A program made the translations under genes and the position numbers. From Pedobacter sp. MC2016-14 (GTDB taxonomy: Bacteria; Bacteroidota; Bacteroidia; Sphingobacteriales; Sphingobacteriaceae): a stretch of 64,000 bases of DNA. The notes below the pieces were generated by a model. The model ran no database searches. It saw nothing but the letters and a program-made list of their open reading frames with translations, and was not told the origin of the DNA. Positions 9,737 to 17,307 of the stretch are shown here, piece by piece. Position 1 is the first letter of the stretch; each line of letters opens with the position of its first letter. Location of the stretch: assembly GCF_020991475.1 (NCBI RefSeq), contig NZ_JAJMPA010000001.1:248001-312000 (forward strand). Reading direction: 5' to 3'.

Positions 9737-11191
9737 CTATTTTATCAGCAAGGTGGTAATCGAATGAGGCATACTGGTTGTAGCCGCTGCCTTACCCGCA
9801 ATCCAAAGCGAGTATGGCAAAGGCTGATCCGTTTTATTCATCACAACCACCGCAACAGATCCGTCTGTATTTAAAAATGATGTAGTTAACAGCGCATCTC
9901 TACTCGAAGCACTGGAAATTCTTTTCGCACCCGGTCGAACAAATTTAGAAAACTGGCCAATGTAATAATACGCATTGGTATACATCAGTTTACCCGATTT
10001 TAAGTCAGCATGTACCGGAGCAAAACAGAAATTACCCACATGGTTAGGTCCTCCGTTTTCATCAAGCAAAATATTCCAGTCGGTCCAGGCAACAGTACCA
10101 CTATTAAAATCATTGATCATTGAATATCCGTACTTTTCACCCAGAGACCAGTCGCCCAAACGGCTACGGTCGTACTTCTCCTCACAACCCTCGGTAAAAA
10201 TCAGGCTTTTATCAGGGAAAGCCTCCGATACCCTTTTCAGGTTATCAAATTGCATTCCACTACCAGTCCAGGTTTCATACCAGTGAAAACCAATTCCCCA
10301 TACATATTTAGCTGCTGCAGGATCATTTAAAATCGTACTCGCCCGCTGAAAAATCTGGTCACGGTTATGGTCCCAGGCAATCAGTTTCTTGCCGCCCAGG
10401 CCTCCATTAGCCAAAGTTGGCCCTAAAAAGTTTTTAATAAAATCCCTTTCCTCCTCCGCCGTCCAGATACAAGATTCCCATTTCTGTTTGGCCATTGGCT
10501 CATTTTGAACCGTTAAACCCCAGATAGGCATACCCATCGCTTCATATGTCTTAATAAATTTCACATAATGATTGGCCCAGCTCTGTCTAAATTCGGGCTT
10601 TAATTTACCACCCAGCAATAAATTATTGTTGTCTTTCATCCATGCCGGCGGACTCCATGGACTCACAAACAATGGCAGTTTACCACCTGCGGCAGCAATG
10701 GCCTGCTTAATCATAGGAATACGGTATTTCTCGTCGTGCTTTACATTGAAGGTTTTTAGCGCCACGTCGCCTTCAGCTACATAGCCGTAACTTTCGCTTG
10801 AAAAATCACTGCTGGCAATGGAAGTACGCAATAGCGTATAACCGATCCCTCTATTTTGATCGTAATAGCCAGTAAGTAATTCTTGTTGTGCCGCTTTAGG
10901 CAATTTCGCAAACGTCTCTGCTGATGCATCGGTAATTGCCGCTCCTATGCCCATAAAGGTCTGAAAGGTATGCGTAGGATCCACAAATACGCAGACATCA
11001 GTTTCCAGCGGCTGCTTAAAAGTAGTAAAGTTGAGTTTTTCAGTTTCCGAGATCCGGAGTTGAGTTTGAGCTGCTGTAGTGTATACCGTTACTGTTTTAC
11101 CAGAAATAACAAAAGGTTTAGCCGTCGGTTTCTGTGCCTGCGATAGTGCTGCATTTGAAACCAACAAAGCCATTAAAAGAATTCTTTTCAT
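9737..11191 (-). CDS. Secreted glycoside hydrolase family 30
   Basis: Retaining glycosidase of the GH30 clan (glucosylceramidase / beta-1,6-glucanase group), 484 residues with a signal peptide ending near residue 20 (LVSNAALSQAQ). The (beta/alpha)8 core shows the family motifs GIGAAITDAS, LLRTSIASSDFS and WSPPAWMKDN. The acid/base is Glu231 in VQNEPMA and the nucleophile Glu334 in IFTEGCEE. A C-terminal beta domain follows. It probably acts on beta-1,6- or beta-1,3-glucans outside the cytoplasm, but the substrate cannot be read from sequence alone. It stands alone, without SusCD neighbours. Confidence 0.9.
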   Translation of the reverse strand: MKRILLMALLVSNAALSQAQKPTAKPFVISGKTVTVYTTAAQTQLRISETEKLNFTTFKQPLETDVCVFVDPTHTFQTFMGIGAAITDASAETFAKLPKAAQQELLTGYYDQNRGIGYTLLRTSIASSDFSSESYGYVAEGDVALKTFNVKHDEKYRIPMIKQAIAAAGGKLPLFVSPWSPPAWMKDNNNLLLGGKLKPEFRQSWANHYVKFIKTYEAMGMPIWGLTVQNEPMAKQKWESCIWTAEEERDFIKNFLGPTLANGGLGGKKLIAWDHNRDQIFQRASTILNDPAAAKYVWGIGFHWYETWTGSGMQFDNLKRVSEAFPDKSLIFTEGCEEKYDRSRLGDWSLGEKYGYSMINDFNSGTVAWTDWNILLDENGGPNHVGNFCFAPVHADLKSGKLMYTNAYYYIGQFSKFVRPGAKRISSASSRDALLTTSFLNTDGSVAVVVMNKTDQPLPYSLWIAGKAAATTSMPHSITTLLIK

Positions 11192-11225
11192 TGCTTATTG
11201 ATTAGGGCATGATTAGTGCTGGTTT

Positions 11226-11233
11226 CAAACTTA
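11226..11233 (-). promoter_or_regulatory. -7 element for the GH30 gene
   Basis: On the minus strand this reads TAAGTTTG, a perfect TAnnTTTG, 34 bp upstream of the GH30 ATG. Confidence 0.45.
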
Positions 11234-11277
11234 GCTCAATCTGTTAAAAAAACCGACAGCTAAAAGTAAAATAATTG

Positions 11278-13116
11278 TTATTCCACTGTTACAGACTTTG
11301 CCAGGTTTCTTGGCTGATCTACGTTACAGCCTCTTAATAAGGCAATATGGTAAGACAACAACTGCAAAGGGATAGTGGCCAATAATGGTAAAAATGCTTC
11401 ACTGGAATCTGGTATCTCAATGCAATAATCTACCATGCCACGCACTTCCGTATCACCTTCAGTAACTATTGCAAGTACAATTCCTTTTCTTGCTTTTACT
11501 TCCTGGATATTGCTGATGACCTTTTCGTACGAAGAGTTTTTAGTTGCAATAACTACAACTGGCATTTCTTCATCAATCAGTGCAATAGGTCCGTGTTTCA
11601 TTTCTGCGGCAGGATAACCTTCGGCATGGATATAAGAGATTTCTTTCAATTTCAATGCACCCTCAAGCGCTACCGGGAAACCACTACCACGACCTAAGAA
11701 AAGGCAGTTTCTCGAATCTTTAAACTTATGGGCAATCTCTTGAACCACATCATTAGATTGCAGAGCTTTATGAATTTTATCGGGAATATTATCTAGTTCA
11801 GTCAGCAGTTCAACGAGTTTGGTCTGGGTAAGCGTACCTTTCTGCTGTGCCATATAAAATGCCATGAGCGTAAGTACAGTTACCTGCGCAGTAAATGCCT
11901 TTGTAGAGGCCACTCCAATTTCCGGGCCTGCATGGGTATAAACACCAGCATGGGTAAGGCGCGGGATAGATGCACCTACCACATTACATACGCCAAATAT
12001 CGTGGCACCACGTTCCTTCGCCATTTCAATAGCCGCCATAGTATCCGCAGTTTCTCCAGATTGAGAAATTGCTATAACCACATCCTTCTCGGTAATGATG
12101 GGGTTACGATACCTGAATTCAGAAGCATATTCTACCTCTACAGGAATCCGCGCATATTCTTCAATTAAATATTCACCCACAAGGCCGGCATGCCATGAAG
12201 TACCACAAGCTACAATAATAATCCGGTCAATATTTTTAAGCTTATCTGCATATTCTTTGATGCCACCGAGCTGTACCCGTCCTTCATTAGGATAAATACG
12301 ACCTCTTAAGCAATCTCTGATAGAACGCGTTTGCTCAAATATCTCCTTCAACATAAAATGCTCGTAGCCGCCTTTTTCCAGTGCTTCAAGCTTAAGCTCC
12401 AGCTCCTGAATGTATGGCGTTTGCACCACATTATCCAATCGTTTAATCAACAATTCATTGCGTTTAACAAAAGCAATTTCATTGTCGTTCAAATAGATTA
12501 CGTTTTTAGTATACTCTATAATAGGTGTAGCATCAGATGCGATAAAATATTCACCCTCACCTACACCAATTACCATCGGACTACCTTTACGGGCCGCAAT
12601 TAGTTGATCGGGCTGCTCTTCATCCATCACAACAATGGCATATGCACCACTAACTTCCTGCAAGGCTAAGCGAACCGCTTCCAGTAAATCAACATTATCT
12701 GCTTTATAAATTTCTTCAATCAGGTGTATCAATACTTCGGTATCGGTATCACTGTTGAATATATGGCCCCTACTGCTTAATTCCTCTTTTAGGGTAGCAT
12801 AATTTTCAATGATTCCATTGTGGATAATTGATAATCGGCCGTCATTAGAGGTATGCGGATGAGAGTTCCTGTCTGATGGTGCCCCGTGGGTAGCCCAACG
12901 GGTATGGCCCATGCCAATTGTTCCGGAGATATTTTTGCCTTCAGCAAAATTCTCCAGTTCAAGTACTTTACCTGCTTTCTTGTAAATATTTAAACCAGCA
13001 TCGTTAATTAATGCAATACCTGCACTGTCGTACCCACGGTATTCCAGTCTTTTTAAGCCTTTTAACACAATTGGCCAAGCTTCCCTATAACCAATATAAC
13101 CTACAATTCCACACAT
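11278..13116 (-). CDS. glmS: Glutamine--fructose-6-phosphate aminotransferase (isomerizing)
   Basis: Makes glucosamine 6-phosphate from fructose 6-phosphate and glutamine, the entry step to UDP-GlcNAc for peptidoglycan and lipid A. The 612 residues are full length. The N-terminal class II glutaminase domain has catalytic Cys2 in MCGIVGYIG and the GHTRWATHG motif. Two SIS isomerase domains follow (CGTSWHAGLVGEYL; SQSGETADT; GRGSGFPVALEGALKLKE). The C-terminus is the usual family end, NLAKSVTVE. Confidence 0.97.
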   Translation of the reverse strand: MCGIVGYIGYREAWPIVLKGLKRLEYRGYDSAGIALINDAGLNIYKKAGKVLELENFAEGKNISGTIGMGHTRWATHGAPSDRNSHPHTSNDGRLSIIHNGIIENYATLKEELSSRGHIFNSDTDTEVLIHLIEEIYKADNVDLLEAVRLALQEVSGAYAIVVMDEEQPDQLIAARKGSPMVIGVGEGEYFIASDATPIIEYTKNVIYLNDNEIAFVKRNELLIKRLDNVVQTPYIQELELKLEALEKGGYEHFMLKEIFEQTRSIRDCLRGRIYPNEGRVQLGGIKEYADKLKNIDRIIIVACGTSWHAGLVGEYLIEEYARIPVEVEYASEFRYRNPIITEKDVVIAISQSGETADTMAAIEMAKERGATIFGVCNVVGASIPRLTHAGVYTHAGPEIGVASTKAFTAQVTVLTLMAFYMAQQKGTLTQTKLVELLTELDNIPDKIHKALQSNDVVQEIAHKFKDSRNCLFLGRGSGFPVALEGALKLKEISYIHAEGYPAAEMKHGPIALIDEEMPVVVIATKNSSYEKVISNIQEVKARKGIVLAIVTEGDTEVRGMVDYCIEIPDSSEAFLPLLATIPLQLLSYHIALLRGCNVDQPRNLAKSVTVE

Positions 13117-13140
13117 ATTAATTCGGTAGTTGATATAAAA

Positions 13141-13170
13141 TCCCCCGAAGTTAAAAAGTAAATGGGGGGA
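13141..13170 (-). promoter_or_regulatory. Stem-loop at the predicted 5' end of the glmS mRNA
   Basis: TCCCCC (13141-13146) and GGGGGA (13165-13170) can pair across an 18-nt loop. The -7 box just upstream (13176-13183) would start transcription about where the stem begins, placing it at the very 5' end of a roughly 54-nt leader. It could protect the mRNA or be a regulatory structure. It is not the Gram-positive glmS ribozyme. Confidence 0.35.
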
Positions 13171-13175
13171 AGATG

Positions 13176-13183
13176 CAAAACTA
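13176..13183 (-). promoter_or_regulatory. -7 element for glmS
   Basis: On the minus strand this reads TAGTTTTG, a perfect match to TAnnTTTG, 59 bp upstream of the glmS ATG. Confidence 0.5.
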
Positions 13184-13299
13184 GTAAATTAATCAGGAAC
13201 AATCCGAGCAAAAAAAAATGACAATATATACTAATGTACTAGATTTTTTTTCTAATTTGTCGCTTGAACCTGTATGACTTTAAAAAGGGAAAAAAAATC

Positions 13300-13725
13300 A
13301 TGCAACAAACCAAACCTACAACCACAACCGCAACCATTTTTCGCTGGATCCTTATGATCATCGGCTTCTATCTGTTTTATGTTTTTACCTACCTGCTCCT
13401 GGTAAGATCTATGCTATCGCAGTTATCGACATTTTTGTCGGCACCTGCCAGTTTTTGGTCTAATCTGTCTGGCGGAGATTTGTTTTGGTATTCAACCTAT
13501 GTTTTATGCTGGCTCATAGTGCTCTATGTCATTACACAGTTTGTCACCTATGCCCCGCAGCGCAAAGTTGCCGCCTTAATTTATGCGGCACTGGTATTGA
13601 TTTCTCTGGTCATTATGCTGGTGGCTTTGCCGGTTGACAATAAATTGCTGCCACATCTGTTCATCAATGGATCTTACCTCACGGTATTGCTGCTTTCTTT
13701 CTGGAAAAAACCAAATTTGGTTTAA
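13300..13725 (+). CDS. Small integral membrane protein, unknown function
   Basis: A 141-residue hydrophobic protein with about four membrane segments (starting TIFRWILMIIGFYLFYVFTY; then a pair around YVLCWLIVLYVI and LIYAALVLISLVIMLVAL; and a last one before the basic tail FWKKPNLV). I do not recognise the family. The ATG at 13300 (MQQTKPTTTT) is preferred over a TTG at 13264 that would add a charged 12-residue tail. It diverges from glmS and is followed by a decayed esterase gene. Confidence 0.65.
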   Translation: MQQTKPTTTTATIFRWILMIIGFYLFYVFTYLLLVRSMLSQLSTFLSAPASFWSNLSGGDLFWYSTYVLCWLIVLYVITQFVTYAPQRKVAALIYAALVLISLVIMLVALPVDNKLLPHLFINGSYLTVLLLSFWKKPNLV

Positions 13726-13756
13726 GTATTTGATTTCTAAACAACCAATAATTCTT

Positions 13757-14193
13757 GTGCAGAAATTAAAACTGAAGAAATTACCAATAACATATAAAGG
13801 TGACCAGGCAACTGATACTCATCCGTACGACGATGCTTTGGTACGCATTAAAGCGGCTATGAAAACCGATCCTATTAGTGGCACCCTTTGGCTGCAAGGC
13901 GAATCTGACAGCAGACAAAATAATGCAAACGTGTATCTGGAAAAGCTAGTGGAGCTGATTGCACGTTTACGTAAGGAAACCAATCATCCAACATTACCTT
14001 TTGTTGCAGGAGAACTTGGCACCTACCGAAGCAATTATAAACTCATCAATAATGAATTGGCTAAGTTACCCGCAAAAGTTCCTTTTACTGCACTTTAGAA
14101 CGCATATTCCCCTAGTGCAGAAAAAATACCTGAGGTAGATTTACCAGACGCAGCAAATGAAAAACGCTTGCGGTTGCAAAAAATCTTAAAATA
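13757..14193 (+). pseudogene. Remnant of a sialate O-acetylesterase-like gene (SASA/CE6 family)
   Basis: The readable part (13757-14098) encodes the middle of an SGNH-type carbohydrate esterase: YDDALVRIKAAM, the family motif GTLWLQGESDS (normally G-x-x-W-x-Q-G-E-S-D), then LPFVAGELGTY and INNELAKLPAKVPFTAL before a stop. The N-terminal block with the catalytic Ser motif is absent; the frame has no proper start. The C-terminal block with the catalytic Asp/His is not found in frame. A shifted frame ending near 14193 (ending LQKILK) may be the decayed tail. The family call rests mainly on the QGESD motif and spacing. It is most likely non-functional. Confidence 0.6.
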
Positions 14194-14443
14194 ATGGGCA
14201 TGTCGGCTATCGCAATTTCAAGTGCAACAGTCTAACTATAGATGTTGTGGCAGGATTATAGAAAATTTATCCTCATCATTCGCTAATGCAAATAAAAGTA
14301 TCATGTTAAAAGTAAAAACGACGGTATTGGCTATTTAAACGCGTGCTAGCCGTAGTATTTAAAAACTTACGGATATTCCTGAAAACATACGACTAATAGC
14401 GTCTCGGTGATTTACCTTTGGTTACGAATTAATTTATAATCAT
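14194..14443. other. Non-coding AT-rich gap
   Basis: No convincing reading frame on either strand between the esterase remnant and the Rpn nuclease gene. Apart from the candidate -7 box at 14413-14420 I see nothing structured; it is probably decayed sequence. Confidence 0.5.
14413..14420 (+). promoter_or_regulatory. -7 element TACCTTTG for the Rpn nuclease gene
   Basis: A perfect TAnnTTTG match, 23 bp before the ATG at 14444. Confidence 0.45.
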
Positions 14444-15298
14444 ATGTTGATTATTGAAGAAGATCATTCCTTAATTTTAGAAGAAGGTTACGAGACTTAT
14501 AATGTTAACCAGAAAGCCCAGTTTGATAAAGTATTCAGGGAAAATATGGAAATGACATTGCCAGGCCTTATTAAGGATGTACTTCATCTGCATGTCCATA
14601 CGATTGAAGAAATCCCCGATAACCTTCAGCACACTAAAGAGCGTAAAGTAGACCTGCTTAAAAAGGTAATAGATGCAAATGGAAATATCTTTATTCTGCA
14701 TGTGGAATACCAACGGGGTAATGACAGCGAGATAGCTCTGCGCATGGCTGAATATGCCATTATGCTGCAAAGAAAATATAAATTACCTGTGCTGCAGTTT
14801 CTGATTTATATTGGTTCAGCTGAACCTGTAATGCCAACCAGAATTGATACGGCCTACATGCATTTCTGGTTTAATATGATCCCGCTCTCCACAATTGATT
14901 ACAAAGTTTTTTTAAGTTCTGATCGTTTGGAGCAGCGTATGCTCGCTTTGTTAGGCAATTTTAATGGGGATGATCCTAAATTATTGCTGGAGAAAATTTT
15001 GGATGATATTGAGGCCCAGGATCTCGGGGAACTGGCTAAAGGCAAATGCCGCAAGCAGCTGCGGGTACTATTGGAATTACGTAATTTTGAAGAAATCATA
15101 AAAGAAGATATGGAACTAGGACCAATATTTGAAATTGAAAGAGACATTCTCTACATCAGGGGAGAAAGAAAGGGCAAGCTTGCAGGTGAGTTAAAAGGTA
15201 AGCTTGAAACAGCGAAAGGAATGAAATCAGAAAATTTATCTTTTGATCTTATTTCTAAAATTACAGGCCTTGCAGTTGATGAAATAAAAAGACTTTAA
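14444..15298 (+). CDS. Rpn family PD-(D/E)XK nuclease / putative transposase
   Basis: A 284-residue member of the Rpn / YhgA-like / PDDEXK nuclease family, proteins linked to recA-independent recombination and often called putative transposases. The nuclease core is intact: Glu34 (FRENMEM), Asp70 in ERKVDLL and the E-x-Q pair Glu88/Gln90 in ILHVEYQRGND. The C-terminus has a Lys/Glu-rich stretch with two GKLAGELKGKL-like repeats and the family ending ISKITGLAVDEIKRL. It sits in the loosest part of the window next to a decayed gene, which fits a mobile or selfish history. No terminal inverted repeats were seen. Confidence 0.82.
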   Translation: MLIIEEDHSLILEEGYETYNVNQKAQFDKVFRENMEMTLPGLIKDVLHLHVHTIEEIPDNLQHTKERKVDLLKKVIDANGNIFILHVEYQRGNDSEIALRMAEYAIMLQRKYKLPVLQFLIYIGSAEPVMPTRIDTAYMHFWFNMIPLSTIDYKVFLSSDRLEQRMLALLGNFNGDDPKLLLEKILDDIEAQDLGELAKGKCRKQLRVLLELRNFEEIIKEDMELGPIFEIERDILYIRGERKGKLAGELKGKLETAKGMKSENLSFDLISKITGLAVDEIKRL

Positions 15299-15603
15299 TG
15301 CACAACTGAATTGAAAGATACTAAAAGGCAACTGCAATCAACTTTTTTATTTAGGTGATTTTGCAGCCAGAACTTTATACTGTTGCAGCTTTTGTAGAAA
15401 TTGCTGTGGCACGTATACATATTACCTCCTTGCATACATAATGGCAAACAACACCACAAAACTGGTCTACGCTAAAAAAAACCACTAATTAACGTTTCTT
15501 ACCTTACATCAATTTCCAGCCCAAAGCTTCGCCGTAAATTTGAATCAACAAAGAAAAGCTAATAACAGTAAAACTTACTGAACAAATTAAAACATAGAAG
15601 ACA
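15299..15603. other. Intergenic region without recognised gene
   Basis: 305 bp without a convincing reading frame. The only thing I can support is a candidate -7 box at 15535-15542 for the following gene pair. Confidence 0.5.
15535..15542 (+). promoter_or_regulatory. -7 element TAAATTTG for the MhqO/MhqD-like operon
   Basis: A perfect TAnnTTTG, 61 bp before the ATG at 15604. Confidence 0.4.
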
Positions 15604-16539
15604 ATGGAAAATAAAATTTTAGGCCTGCACCACATCACTGCTATTGCAGGTAACGCAAAAAAAAATCACGATTTTTATACAAGGGTTCTTGGATTGAGGT
15701 TGATCAAAAAAACGGTAAATTTTGATGACCCAAACACCTATCATTTATATTATGGTGACGAGGTGGGCACACCTGGAACCATCCTGACCTTTTTTCCATG
15801 GGAAGGCATTGCTCCGGGTAGAAGAGGAACAAGACAAGTTAGTGAGATCGGCTATTCTGTACCTGAAAACAGTTTGGATTTCTGGTTGAAAAGATTTGAA
15901 GACAACAACATCATTTACAATAAAACGGCAGAAAAATTTGGCGAACAATATTTGACCTTTCTTGATCCTGATGGATTGAAATTTGAATTGATTGTAGGTA
16001 AAAATGCTGACAACCGTACACCTTGGGAAACTCCTGAAATTACGGCTGCAAATGCAACCAGGGGATTTCACAATGTAACCATTGCAGCCAATAAAATACA
16101 GGCAACAGCAGATGTGCTGACAGATATTTTGGGATACAGCTTGCAGGAACAACATGTAAACCGTTACCGTTTTGCAACGGATACCGTAGGAAACGGCAAT
16201 TTAATTGACCTTGTTGAAACGCCGGGCGAAGGTGTTGGGCATGTTGCCGGTGGTTCAGTACACCATGTGGCTTTCCGTGTTAAAGATGAACAAACACTAA
16301 TGGAATACCATGATTTGATTGCGGCCAAAGGATTGAACATTACGCAGAAAATTGACCGTAATTATTTCTATTCTTTGTATTTCCGTGAACCAGGTGGTGT
16401 ACTTTTTGAAATTGCAACTGACAACCCAGGCTTTTCTGTAGATGAAAGCGTATCGGAATTGGGTACAAATTTAAAATTGCCTGCTCAATATGAGAGCAAT
16501 AGAGCGGCTATTGAAATCAATTTACCAAGTTTAACTTAA
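15604..16539 (+). CDS. VOC-family ring-cleaving dioxygenase (MhqO/MhqA-like)
   Basis: A 311-residue protein built of two vicinal-oxygen-chelate repeats. Repeat one begins LGLHHITAIAGNAKKNHDFY and closes with GEQYLTFLDPDGLKFELI. Repeat two begins GFHNVTIAANKI and closes with GGSVHHVAFRVKDEQT and FREPGGVLFEIATD. The likely metal ligands, as in this family, are the His of LHHIT, the His of SVHHVAF and the Glu of LFEIA. Relatives such as MhqO/MhqA of Bacillus are induced by and remove hydroquinones and catechols. A carboxylesterase gene follows after 2 bp, the same pairing as mhqO/mhqD. No MarR or other regulator gene is adjacent. Confidence 0.85.
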   Translation: MENKILGLHHITAIAGNAKKNHDFYTRVLGLRLIKKTVNFDDPNTYHLYYGDEVGTPGTILTFFPWEGIAPGRRGTRQVSEIGYSVPENSLDFWLKRFEDNNIIYNKTAEKFGEQYLTFLDPDGLKFELIVGKNADNRTPWETPEITAANATRGFHNVTIAANKIQATADVLTDILGYSLQEQHVNRYRFATDTVGNGNLIDLVETPGEGVGHVAGGSVHHVAFRVKDEQTLMEYHDLIAAKGLNITQKIDRNYFYSLYFREPGGVLFEIATDNPGFSVDESVSELGTNLKLPAQYESNRAAIEINLPSLT

Positions 16540-16541
16540 TC

Positions 16542-17177
16542 ATGAATACACAAGCTCAAAATATTCAGACTGCAGGTACGCCTGCAGCTGAAGCTAAAAA
16601 AGCAATCGTCATGCTTCATGGCAGGGGTTCAACAGCCGGGGACATTCTAAGCCTCGGCAAACATCTGGATCTTAATGATACCGCGCTATTTGCACCACAA
16701 GCAGCTAACTATAGCTGGTATCCCAATAGCTTTATCGCTCCTGTTGCCAGCAACCAGCCTGCTTTAGACACCTCATTAACGGTGATTGGAAATCTTGTAA
16801 ACGAAATTATCGGACAGGGAATTCCTGCAAACCAGATTTATTTCCTTGGCTTTTCCCAGGGAGCTTGTCTTGCGCTGGAATATGTTACCCGCAATGCAAA
16901 GCAATATGGTGGCGTAATTGCTTTTACGGGTGGTTTAATTGGCCAGGTTTTAGAAACCATAAACTACTCCGGAGATTTCAATAACACTCCAGTGCTGATT
17001 ACGACCGGAGATCCTGACGCTCATGTGCCACTAAGCCGGGTAAATGAAAGTGTAGCGATTTTACAAGGCATGACAGCAGATGTTACGTTAAAAGTATATA
17101 AAGGCAGACAACATACCATTCAATTGGAAGAAATTGAACTGGCTAAGGCGCTTATACACAAATCTACAGCTGCCTAA
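16542..17177 (+). CDS. Phospholipase/carboxylesterase family hydrolase (MhqD-like)
   Basis: Cytosolic alpha/beta hydrolase of 211 residues. The oxyanion-side motif is VMLHGRGSTAGD, the nucleophile elbow LGFSQGACLALEY (Ser in GFSQG), the acid GDPDAHVP and the catalytic His in KGRQHTIQLEE. It is the second gene of a two-gene unit with the VOC dioxygenase, ended by a terminator. By analogy with MhqD it may hydrolyse products or adducts of quinone breakdown. The substrate is not known. Confidence 0.85.
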   Translation: MNTQAQNIQTAGTPAAEAKKAIVMLHGRGSTAGDILSLGKHLDLNDTALFAPQAANYSWYPNSFIAPVASNQPALDTSLTVIGNLVNEIIGQGIPANQIYFLGFSQGACLALEYVTRNAKQYGGVIAFTGGLIGQVLETINYSGDFNNTPVLITTGDPDAHVPLSRVNESVAILQGMTADVTLKVYKGRQHTIQLEEIELAKALIHKSTAA

Positions 17178-17186
17178 CACAAATTT

Positions 17187-17208
17187 AACCTCCCGGACGC
17201 GGGAGGTT
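17187..17208 (+). terminator. GC-rich terminator hairpin after the MhqO/MhqD-like pair
   Basis: A 9-bp stem AACCTCCCG / CGGGAGGTT with a 4-nt loop, 10 bp after the stop codon. Only a short T tail follows. Confidence 0.6.
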
Positions 17209-17270
17209 TGGATAAGCCCTACCGCCTTTACCGCCCATTCAATACATTTCTATTTTTCATTCTAAAACCT

Positions 17271-17278
17271 TAACTTTG
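17271..17278 (+). promoter_or_regulatory. -7 element TAACTTTG for ileS
   Basis: A perfect TAnnTTTG, 29 bp before the ileS ATG at 17308. Confidence 0.5.
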
Positions 17279-17307
17279 CATCCTTAAATTTTGAGGATAT
17301 TAGATTG

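Noticed and set aside
13141..13170. glmS ribozyme
   Set aside because: The leader is only about 54 nt and shows none of the ribozyme core; that element is known mainly in Firmicutes.
14444..15298. Insertion sequence around the Rpn gene
   Set aside because: No terminal inverted repeats or target-site duplications could be seen, and Rpn proteins are not shown to be IS transposases.
15745..16155. 136-residue minus-strand frame, Cys-rich
   Set aside because: It lies fully inside the VOC dioxygenase gene on the opposite strand and has no family resemblance.
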